Assembly (NCBI GenBank): GCA_002496385.1
Contig: DAJR01000001.1
Coordinates: forward strand, 1 to 22,663
Origin: Methanomassiliicoccales archaeon UBA147
GTDB taxonomy: Archaea; Thermoplasmatota; Thermoplasmata; SG8-5
Length of the DNA stretch: 22,663 nt
Direction: 5' to 3'
Both the position numbers and the translations under genes were made by a program. Positions 8,201-14,758 of this stretch are shown in pieces. Below the pieces are notes generated by a model. The model was not told where the DNA came from and ran no database searches. It saw only the letters and a program-made list of their open reading frames with translations. Each line of letters opens with the position of its first letter. Positions within the stretch are counted from its first letter, which is position 1.

Positions 8201-10815
8201 GCCTCGTTGAACAGCTCCTGAGTGGCAGCTCCCGTCCATGTGACTGCCAGGCCGGTCGGCGCCGCGGGCGGGTCCCCTTCCACTGTCGCAGTGTCCGTCA
8301 CCACCACATTGGTGTGGCCCTCGCCATCATTTGCATCTGTATAGGTGGCCGTAATTGTGTCGGCCGCGTTGACCATCACGACCCCGACCGAGTTGGTTGC
8401 TGAGATGGTCTTGGTGCCGCGGAATATGCCCGTGTCGCCGCCCGTCTCGGTGAGTGTGACAGATTCTCCCGCAGGCTCGGCGTTGGATTTCAGGTTGACG
8501 TTGACGGTCTGGACGTTCGTGTTCGTGTTGAGGTCCTTGTCCTTGACCTCTATGAGAACGGACGCCTCTCTGGGGTACAGGGTCTTCTCGATGTCAATCG
8601 TACCCTTGGACGTAACATCGATTCCGTTGTATATGACCAGCGCGTAGTCCTGGTCGTTGGCGCCGTCATTGTCGCAGTCCCCGACAATGTTGAAGCCACT
8701 TACGCGGATATTGTAGAAGCCGGTCTGGAGTCCGGCCGTGGATATGTAAACGCATTCCACGTTGTTCCTGTCATCGTTACCGTCGCTGTTGGTGTCGAAT
8801 GTAGCGATTGGATTTGTTCCCGAGGGCGTGTAGCCGCTGGTGAACGCATTTCCGTTGTACACCTGTCCAAGCGGCGCAGTTACCCGTAGCCTGAGGTCGT
8901 TGATGAGGGTAATCGCCGCACCGTCAGCGGCGTACCTGTCCGTCCAAACCAGCGTAACCTTCAAGGGTTTGGTGTTGTCTATGTATGAAACCTGGTAATC
9001 GTGGTAGGCGCCTGTGGTAAGTTCTCCGGGAGCATCCTTGAAATAGAAATAATTCGGGTTGTCGGAAATCGTGTTCAGCATCATCCGGCCCCAGCCCTCG
9101 TTCTGGTTGGGTATGTCCGCGGTTCCGATATCCTTGGCCGTGTTGATCAGTATGGCCTTAGTCATTGCGGGGGTGGGTGTCGCGCCCTGGGTGTCGATGT
9201 ACCATTCATTCACCGCTGCGGCACCGCCTGCGGCTGTCGGGCAGGACTGGGACGTACCCGTGCACCACTCGTACCTGTTATCCTGAGAGTAGAGGCCAAA
9301 CAAATTGTTGCTCGGCGCGTTCGGAGAGTGGGTGGAGAGAGTGTTCACCCCGGGAGTGACTATGTCCGGTTTGATGCGACCGTCATCGGTCCATCCTCTT
9401 GAGCTGCTCGTGTACATCACATCGGGATTGTCTGCAACGGTGGAGTATGTGTTTCCGTAACTGCTGGCGTCCGGCATATAGTTCTCCACCCCGCCCACGG
9501 TTATCACGTTCTTGGCATTGCCCGGACTCCCGATGGTGTTTGTGCCGGAACCGGAGTTACCTGCCGAAACCAGGACCGATATCTGCTGGTTGCCGCCGGC
9601 CGTGCTGGCGTCCCTGACGCGCATGTCGTAATTTGAATCACTGTCGATGTAGTCCCCGCCCGTGGGTGCCCCCCAGGAGTTGGATGAGACGCGAGCGCCA
9701 CCTGTGTAGCTGCGCACCAGGATGTCTCCGTCGTCAGTCGGGCCGATGAATCCCCCGGCGTCGCTGAATATCTTGACCGAGAAAAGGTTCGCGTCGTACC
9801 CAAGGCCCATGCCCGCATAATAGGGACCAAAGCCGGCATAGGTTCTGCCGGTGCCTGCGTACCCGTTGGCTGCTGCCAGGCCGGCGCAGTGGGTTCCATG
9901 GCCATGGCCGTCGGCAAAGTCCGAGTTGTCATATGAATAGCCGCCTATCACGCGGTTCTCGAAATCCGGGTGACCTGCGTTTCCGATTGCGCCGGTGCCC
10001 AGACCAGTATCTGCAACACCGATGGTTATTCCTGAGCCGCTGGCGCCCGTGACCTGGTTGAACTTTGAACCGAAGCTGCCAGACACCCTATAAGGAGTGG
10101 CGTGGTTGGCGTCATTGTCACCCTGCCAAAGTCCGCCGCCCATAACCTGCATTCCCGCTTCGTCATGAAGTTCTTTGACGTAAATCGGTGAAATGTACTG
10201 GACATAAGGATTGGCAGCAATTATATCGAGTGAGGCAGATGTGAGAAGCTCGCCCCTCATTGTGTAGCCCGGGCCTGTCTGGCTCTCTTCTAGTACTGCC
10301 AGTTCGGGATAAATCGCTTGGATTGCCGACGCGGGTATATTCTCGCCGTAGAACGATATGCTCACCCCGTTCCCACTGAGGTCCGGTGAAATCTTGTATG
10401 CGGGATGGTAGGCGCCGACCCAATCAACAAATGGCAGTGTCTCGACGATGCTGGACACCTCGGGCGTCATCCTGACCTGGTAGGCGAAGTTATGCACGTA
10501 AGTGACAATTTCGGCCCCGGAATCGCTTATCCTGTCGGTCCATTCCTGAGGTATCGGCCCGGTCATGTGAACGATGAAAACGCCAACTTCGCCGCTGGCC
10601 GTTGGCTGTGCCATGAGTTTCGGATCCATCCTCGGCTCCCCCAAGTTGAAATCGAACACATACTCGCCAACATAGATTGTGCTGGACATGGGTATTGTAT
10701 CGTCCTGCTGCGGCTCTGCGATATCGGCACCGAAATGTGGCATCGGAACAGCCAGCAACATGATTCCCACAATCAACAATGTCAAGCCCAAGTTAATCTT
10801 GCTTTTGACTTCCAT
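5260..10815 (-). CDS. Giant secreted subtilisin-like protease A (1851 aa)
   Basis: A signal peptide (about 1-30, LTLLIVGIMLLAV) and a long propeptide region precede a subtilase (S8) domain. Catalytic Asp269 is in GVADTGLG, His306 in GHGTHCAG, oxyanion Asn420 in SAGNSG and Ser522 in TGTSQSCP. Downstream is a jelly-roll domain of the type that follows many archaeal S8 cores (LKVTLVWTDR). Then come a beta-sandwich module (about 737-846), a MAM-like jelly roll (862-1022), FN3 (1028-1109), two copies of a TATGPTGGP module flanking a Big_5-like domain, another beta domain, a second FN3 (1581-1667) and a C-terminal domain (1673-1851) shared with subtilase B. It presumably degrades external protein. 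The start at 10815 follows GGAGCTGTTTG and heads the signal peptide. The upstream in-frame extension would translate the structured leader and promoter, so I rejected it. Confidence 0.93.
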   Translation of the reverse strand: MEVKSKINLGLTLLIVGIMLLAVPMPHFGADIAEPQQDDTIPMSSTIYVGEYVFDFNLGEPRMDPKLMAQPTASGEVGVFIVHMTGPIPQEWTDRISDSGAEIVTYVHNFAYQVRMTPEVSSIVETLPFVDWVGAYHPAYKISPDLSGNGVSISFYGENIPASAIQAIYPELAVLEESQTGPGYTMRGELLTSASLDIIAANPYVQYISPIYVKELHDEAGMQVMGGGLWQGDNDANHATPYRVSGSFGSKFNQVTGASGSGITIGVADTGLGTGAIGNAGHPDFENRVIGGYSYDNSDFADGHGHGTHCAGLAAANGYAGTGRTYAGFGPYYAGMGLGYDANLFSVKIFSDAGGFIGPTDDGDILVRSYTGGARVSSNSWGAPTGGDYIDSDSNYDMRVRDASTAGGNQQISVLVSAGNSGSGTNTIGSPGNAKNVITVGGVENYMPDASSYGNTYSTVADNPDVMYTSSSRGWTDDGRIKPDIVTPGVNTLSTHSPNAPSNNLFGLYSQDNRYEWCTGTSQSCPTAAGGAAAVNEWYIDTQGATPTPAMTKAILINTAKDIGTADIPNQNEGWGRMMLNTISDNPNYFYFKDAPGELTTGAYHDYQVSYIDNTKPLKVTLVWTDRYAADGAAITLINDLRLRVTAPLGQVYNGNAFTSGYTPSGTNPIATFDTNSDGNDDRNNVECVYISTAGLQTGFYNIRVSGFNIVGDCDNDGANDQDYALVIYNGIDVTSKGTIDIEKTLYPREASVLIEVKDKDLNTNTNVQTVNVNLKSNAEPAGESVTLTETGGDTGIFRGTKTISATNSVGVVMVNAADTITATYTDANDGEGHTNVVVTDTATVEGDPPAAPTGLAVTWTGAATQELFNEAFGTYPPTGWGETDPTNDISTSNTANAGGTSPEVRFDYYNGNNIWRLYSKPVDTSGMSNVDMQFRTFYDDYSATYPCVVKVQTSKDGTTWNDAGWSRSSGSGNFGPALVSFRITNSDVGSSTFRIAFTAEGNTFGYDYWYVDSARLNYTGAGLTADNKLTWTKSTDDGAGDNDVDHYNIYRSSSSSGPWDVAHIITTVPKATIQYIDLGKGEIDGINWWYVVRAVDTAGNMDSNTNAVPEIAPSGATATATGPTGGPSIVAGITITYTYTGTPTSVRLFYTTNGGTSWTLAGTDNSVDGSFGWTCPAAGTYGWIAVAVGGSTIETDPAGGIAPEAASYIYDNVAPTITATTFADGATGVTITAGNYDADFSENMAAVGTVTTNLPGATYSWVDANTYRITYTALSYSTTYTTTYATTFRDVAGNALGGDRVKTFTTGAAPAATATATGPTGGPTTVTGITITYTYTGIPTSVNLYYTLNGGTSWTLAGNDGTVDGNYAWTCPGSGTYGWIASAVGGSSTEPSPPSGGTLPESTSYIVDLTPPAARGSLTVEHYGVSTSSATATCSAIDSGDTALTTTAQILADDGTVATNAKAITWLDAWNTGTGSNPITGATLRVEYSVVTGYTGTNSIRFSLNEGGAWTSTGITPAAGQTNIVATFNLFAAGVDTLAEIQTLDIEFTSNDGAAPSNVYFDYFWVEFTYGGGGGTDDNAVNWTKSSDDGSGSNDVDQYMIYRSDVSTGPWDVAHIIATVAATGAAIYSYIDAGKGTADATLWWYVVRAEDTLGNIELNTNAVQEPGITTPYSISLAGKAANSWVFVSFPSGLTGNIQDILTDAIAAGGDGGTTWSVAKWYNPLDSADHWKSYRVGGTANDMPSITNAMGVWLWITANGGDQAITLSSYAAIPASTVINMYAGWNLVGYPSTTDRSGTTTPGAVDMISVYSGSAAYTDYASAQKNLVTLHHGNAYFMHATADTIWTVTNP
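6592..7470 (-). repeat. Duplicated TATGPTGGP module inside subtilase A
   Basis: Two direct copies of a module of about 97 residues, encoded at roughly 7178-7470 and 6592-6885, are separated by a Big_5-like domain. Both open with TATGPTGGP, continue with GITITYTYTG and NGGTSWTLAG, then TCP, TYGWIA and AVGGS, and end with SYI. DNA similarity is obvious by eye, so the duplication is fairly recent or is maintained by recombination. Confidence 0.85.
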
Positions 10816-10818
10816 ATC

Positions 10819-10889
10819 CAAACAGCTCCTCTGGAAATGCACAAAACATATGAGCGATGCTCGCATATCGCCCTTATGCGCCATAGCAT
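10819..10889 (-). promoter_or_regulatory. Structured 5' leader of subtilase A, shared with subtilase B
   Basis: On the minus strand ATGCT (10889-10885) pairs with AGCAT (10861-10857), and inside it CGCAT (10880-10876) pairs with ATGCG (10866-10862). The loop is AAGGGCGAT. About 30 bases later GGAGCTGTTTG (10829-10819) precedes the ATG by three bases and contains the likely Shine-Dalgarno GGAG. The same arrangement with different but still pairing stem bases occurs before subtilase B. The predicted transcription start (about 10895) places the stem near the mRNA 5' end. Confidence 0.6.
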
Positions 10890-10915
10890 TCTTAATGAAT
10901 GATATGATTAACATA

Positions 10916-10925
10916 CTATTAAAAA
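10916..10925 (-). promoter_or_regulatory. TATA box of subtilase A
   Basis: The minus strand reads TTTTTAATAG, predicting initiation near 10895, just upstream of the leader stem. The AT-rich stretch after it resembles the one behind the subtilase B promoter (TGTTAA, ATAT, ATTAA in the same order). Confidence 0.55.
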
Positions 10926-10966
10926 TTATTCTATAATTAGGCGGATTGCCATGAAATGATGCAAAA

Positions 10967-10984
10967 GGGCGCCCGGAGGCGCCC
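10967..10984 (-). terminator. Hairpin terminator of subtilase B
   Basis: GGGCGCC and GGCGCCC pair around a four-base loop. On the minus strand they are followed by TTTTGCATCATTTC. The hairpin lies nine bases past the subtilase B stop codon and resembles the terminator of subtilase A in its GGGCGC stem. It separates the two protease genes, which therefore look independently transcribed. Confidence 0.7.
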
Positions 10985-10993
10985 ATTTCGTGT

Positions 10994-13900
10994 TTACGGG
11001 TTCACGGTCCAAACACAGTCCGCATTCACTTTCACCCAGTAGGCATTCCCTGCGGACATCGTCACCGCACCCGGCGTGGAGTCCGTTATGTACGGGGTTC
11101 CAACCTGCCAGACTGAAACTGCGGTCGCCTGCGGGGGCAATGTGGCAGAACCCAGCCTGTTCGTCGCCGAGGGGTATCCCACCATGTTCCAACCCAGGTA
11201 CAGGTTGATGTTCACAGCCACCGAGGAATTCGCTGCATAGCTGCTGAGTGTGAGCTTCTGGTCGCCGCTGTTGGCTGTGAGATATAGCCAAACGCCCACC
11301 TGGTTGTTGACCGTGGTGAATGACTGCGTTCCGGTTGCTCGATAGCTCTTCCAGGCCTTGGTCGTTCCGTCGAACCACTTGGCAACGGACCATGTCGTCA
11401 GGCCGTCACCGGCTGCAGCATCGTTCAGTACGGTTTGGATGTTGTTGCTGAGCATGGACGGGAACGAAACGAATACCCAGCTGTTGGCCGCCTTTCCGGC
11501 CAGGCTGATCGAGTATGGGGCTCCCGGTAGGGGTTCCTGGACAGGGGTCGTGTTTACCCCTTCGTTGCCGGCCGCGTCAACCGCCCTCACCCTGTACCAC
11601 CAATAGGTCGAGTCGCCCTGACCCTTGCCATCATCCTGGTAGGTGTTGGTGCCGACCGGCGATGCGCCAATCAGGGAGTAGGGGCCGCCCGAAACGGTTG
11701 CGCGGTAGATGTTGTAATGGTCCACGTCGCCGCTCACGCTGGCAGTCCAATTCATCGTGTTGTCGTTCAATGTAGTGTAAGGCACCTCGTAGTTGATAAG
11801 CACCTGAAGGAAGTCCACAGTACAGGACCTCCTGGCCGAGCCCGCCCACACGCCCCACATAATGTATCCCCCGGAGATGTAGTCGCCTGGGTCGGTTGTT
11901 ATCATCTTGGTCATTATAGTGTCGGTGGTCGAAATTGCCGCCGTGCCTAGGTTGTCCCATGCACTATCGACAGCGTTCCATGCGTACATGGTGGCTGTCA
12001 GTGCCGCGCTGAAATACCCCTCGAATGTAAGTGTGATGTTATTGACCGTTGCGGGATTCACTGTAGTTGCAAACTGGCACTTCAGGAACTCATAGTCGCC
12101 GACTCCCGGGGTTGAGCTCGGGCCAGCGCGGACATCGTTCGAGGTGGCTGCGTTGGCGTAGTATGTATCTGAGAACTCTACAACTGAATTCGGGGTGGTC
12201 AGTTCCGTTCCTGCGTTACTGTCGACAATCGTGAACCATACATTATGCGGCCCACCAGCCTGGGTCGTCCCCGCGGTAGTAAGTGTCGTTGCCGTAGGAT
12301 TGGTGCCGTAGCCGTAATGTTGCACTGTCAGCCCGGTAGGCGGTGTCGGTGCTGTTCCGTCCACAGTGGCCGTATCGGTCACAACTGCCGGGCTTCCGCT
12401 GCCGTCGTTGGCATCGTTGTAAGTGGCCGTCAGGGTATCGGCGGCGAGGACGTACACCACGCCGGCCGAGTTAGTGGCGGATATGGTCTTGGTGCCGACG
12501 AACGTGCTCGTGTCCGGCCCCGTCTCCGTGAGAAGGGTCGTTTCGCCAGCCGGTTCCCCGCCGCTCTTGAGGTTGACGTTCACGGTCTGGGCCGTCCCGG
12601 TGTTGGTGTTGAGGTCCCTGTCCTTGACCGTTATGGTCACGACGGCCTCCCTCGGGTACACGTCGTTCTCGATGTCGATCGTGCCCGCCGAGGATATCGG
12701 TATCCTGGCGCCGGACGATACAAGGCTGAAATGCTGAGGCCCCTGGGCTATGTCGCCTGTCCTTCCTGATACCTCGATGGTCCAGATGCCGGTCTGCGGG
12801 GTCTGGATGAACACATTCTCGACATTGTTCAGGTCGTCGCGGTAGCTGCTGGATGTGGACCAGTGGTTGACCACTGTTCCGGATGCGGAGTAAAGGCTGT
12901 CCCACAGCCCGTTGTTCCCGTAGTATATGACGCCGCCGGGGGAGGTTACCTTCAGGTCTAGGTTGTTCCTGAGGGCCCTTGCGGTGTTTGTGGTTCCGGG
13001 GGCTGCCGGGTCTGTCCAGCAGAGCGTTATCTTGAGCGGGTTGACCGCGTCTGCGTACACCTGCCTTGTCCAGGTGGTTCCCGAGCTCATGGCCTGCGGA
13101 TATTCATCGAATTGATGGTAGACCGCGCCCAGGTTGTACATCTTCTCCATGTCGGGAGTGCCCCAGCCCTGGCAGGTCCTGGTCGCACTGTAGGTGCCTG
13201 TCAGCGGGTACTGGAATGCATCGGCTATCATCAGGGCCTTGATTGTGCTTGAATAGGGTATCGCATTGGTTGGGTTGTTTTCGAAGTAGTTCTCCTTGTA
13301 CATCTCGTAGGCCAACAGCGATGAGCCTGCGACTTCCGGGGTGGCGCCGCTCGTGCCTCCGAAGTTATCGTAATAATTGGTCGAGGTGTAGCCTAAGCTG
13401 CCGACCCTGTCCACGGTGTGGATGTAGTCGAAGCACCCGCACAGATCCGGCTTCTGCCTGCCGTCTGCTGCCGGCCCCCTGGAAGGCGTGTTGCCGGCTT
13501 GCTGCAATAAGTACTGGTCATCTGTCATCGCGGCCGTGTTCTTGTGGAATATCGCGCCGACGCAGATGACATTCTTCGCAGCCGAGTCCTGGCTTATCAT
13601 GCCCTCTCCAGTCCCGTCATTGCTGTTGGCTGCCGCCCAGAGCTGGAGAACCTTCGGGAAGTTTACTGCCATGGTGTCGTCCTCAGCCGGGTAGATTGTG
13701 TAATAACCATTGCATGTGCCCTGGCTCCAGGAATTGGACTGGACCACGCCGTTGTTTCCGGCCATGCCCTCGTTGAAGTCCCCGTTCCACAGGTTCGTTA
13801 TCGCAGCGGTCCTGCCGGTGTACCAGTCCGCGAAAACACCGACGGCCTGTGGCGCGCAGCCCTGGGCGGTTGCGTCCCCTGCTCCTGTCCCAAACACTAT

Positions 13901-14629
13901 CCCGGTGGTGCAAGTGCCATGGTCCTGTGACGTGACGGTCCCGTCAGTGTAATCCACGTTCTGCAGGTCGGGGTGGGTCCTGTCGCACCCGTTGTCCTGG
14001 ACCTCTGCAAGCATGCCGCTGCCTGAGAACCCATAAGACTGGGGGGTGTCAATGCCCATGTATGTGTTCGAGGATATCAGGCTCATGTGGGTCTGCGGGG
14101 CAGGGTTATGGTGAATCGAGTTCACCTGATTGAGGGAGGCTATTGGCCGGATGTTGGCTGCGTCTATGCTGCATAAAATGTAGGGGGATGTGATGTCATG
14201 AACCTTCTCGATGACGGCGCCGCATGATTCCAGGGTTGCCACAACCTTGGCTGCGTCCTCCCCGGCATGAAGGGTGACCCTGACGGGCACCATGCCGGCC
14301 ACTTCATTTAATTCCGGGCTCACTTTGATAGTGTCGGGATAGGGTATGATGCTGTCGGCCAAGCCCCCCAATGCCGAGAGGAACGGGAATGAGTCCGACA
14401 CCCTTATCAGATAATTGCCGTCGCCCTGGTAATTGAGAATCTCAATGCCGTCGGCGCGTATGGCCGCCTGGGCATTCTCATCTGGAAGTTGCTCGAAATG
14501 GGCAAGGAGATATTGCGGCTCCCCGGCTGCTGCGGTGTCTGGAAAACTCAAGGTTCCGAATGCCGACATGACCATGACAGCCACTACGATTGATGAAAAG
14601 CCCACATTGAATAAATTTACATTTTTCAT
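10994..14629 (-). CDS. Secreted subtilisin-like protease B (1211 aa)
   Basis: A signal peptide (about 1-34) and a propeptide region of about 150 residues precede an S8 catalytic domain. Asp212 is in EVQDNGCD (a DNG variant of the usual DTG), His237 in DHGTCTTG, oxyanion Asn335 in AAANSNDG and Ser427 in GGTSGATPEVAG. A jelly-roll domain follows (about 510-640, LKITLCWTDP). Then come a beta-sandwich module (646-756) closely matching the one in subtilase A, another beta domain (757-955), FN3 (958-1035) and the shared C-terminal domain (1039-1211) ending WTVNP. It is a paralogue of subtilase A with fewer accessory modules. It presumably acts outside the cell; no C-terminal membrane helix is visible, so anchoring would depend on the C-terminal domain. 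The ATG at 14629 sits three bases after GGAGCTGTTTG. Confidence 0.93.
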   Translation of the reverse strand: MKNVNLFNVGFSSIVVAVMVMSAFGTLSFPDTAAAGEPQYLLAHFEQLPDENAQAAIRADGIEILNYQGDGNYLIRVSDSFPFLSALGGLADSIIPYPDTIKVSPELNEVAGMVPVRVTLHAGEDAAKVVATLESCGAVIEKVHDITSPYILCSIDAANIRPIASLNQVNSIHHNPAPQTHMSLISSNTYMGIDTPQSYGFSGSGMLAEVQDNGCDRTHPDLQNVDYTDGTVTSQDHGTCTTGIVFGTGAGDATAQGCAPQAVGVFADWYTGRTAAITNLWNGDFNEGMAGNNGVVQSNSWSQGTCNGYYTIYPAEDDTMAVNFPKVLQLWAAANSNDGTGEGMISQDSAAKNVICVGAIFHKNTAAMTDDQYLLQQAGNTPSRGPAADGRQKPDLCGCFDYIHTVDRVGSLGYTSTNYYDNFGGTSGATPEVAGSSLLAYEMYKENYFENNPTNAIPYSSTIKALMIADAFQYPLTGTYSATRTCQGWGTPDMEKMYNLGAVYHQFDEYPQAMSSGTTWTRQVYADAVNPLKITLCWTDPAAPGTTNTARALRNNLDLKVTSPGGVIYYGNNGLWDSLYSASGTVVNHWSTSSSYRDDLNNVENVFIQTPQTGIWTIEVSGRTGDIAQGPQHFSLVSSGARIPISSAGTIDIENDVYPREAVVTITVKDRDLNTNTGTAQTVNVNLKSGGEPAGETTLLTETGPDTSTFVGTKTISATNSAGVVYVLAADTLTATYNDANDGSGSPAVVTDTATVDGTAPTPPTGLTVQHYGYGTNPTATTLTTAGTTQAGGPHNVWFTIVDSNAGTELTTPNSVVEFSDTYYANAATSNDVRAGPSSTPGVGDYEFLKCQFATTVNPATVNNITLTFEGYFSAALTATMYAWNAVDSAWDNLGTAAISTTDTIMTKMITTDPGDYISGGYIMWGVWAGSARRSCTVDFLQVLINYEVPYTTLNDNTMNWTASVSGDVDHYNIYRATVSGGPYSLIGASPVGTNTYQDDGKGQGDSTYWWYRVRAVDAAGNEGVNTTPVQEPLPGAPYSISLAGKAANSWVFVSFPSMLSNNIQTVLNDAAAGDGLTTWSVAKWFDGTTKAWKSYRATGTQSFTTVNNQVGVWLYLTANSGDQKLTLSSYAANSSVAVNINLYLGWNMVGYPSATNRLGSATLPPQATAVSVWQVGTPYITDSTPGAVTMSAGNAYWVKVNADCVWTVNP

Positions 14630-14632
14630 TTT

Positions 14633-14703
14633 CAAACAGCTCCGTGACATTGAAGCTGCAGAAGAACGATGCCGTGCATTCGCCCTTATGCAACCTACGC
14701 ATC
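14633..14703 (-). promoter_or_regulatory. Structured 5' leader of subtilase B
   Basis: On the minus strand GATGC (14703-14699) pairs with GCATC (14672-14668), and inside it TGCAT (14692-14688) pairs with ATGCA (14679-14675). The loop is AAGGGCGA. GGAGCTGTTTG (14643-14633) lies three bases before the ATG. A CAGCT upstream of it could pair with AGCTG and partly occlude the ribosome-binding site. Compared with the subtilase A leader, the stem bases change in a pairing-preserving way while the loop stays constant. Confidence 0.6.
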
Positions 14704-14725
14704 TCGTTAATATATTGTTAACAGG

Positions 14726-14736
14726 CTATTTAATAA
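14726..14736 (-). promoter_or_regulatory. TATA box of subtilase B
   Basis: The minus strand reads TTATTAAATAG. Transcription is predicted from about 14705, only a couple of bases before the first leader stem. It lies within the spacer between the antiporter stop codon and the protease start. Confidence 0.55.
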
Positions 14737-14758
14737 CTTGCCTTATATAATCAAATAT

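Noticed and set aside
10819..10889. Subtilase leader as a known c-di-GMP or fluoride riboswitch
   Set aside because: The hallmark conserved segments of those classes are absent; only a nested hairpin with AAGGGCGA is seen.
10816..10986. N-terminal extension of subtilase A to an ATG at 10986
   Set aside because: It would translate through the TATA box, the leader stems and the terminator of subtilase B; the signal peptide begins at 10815.
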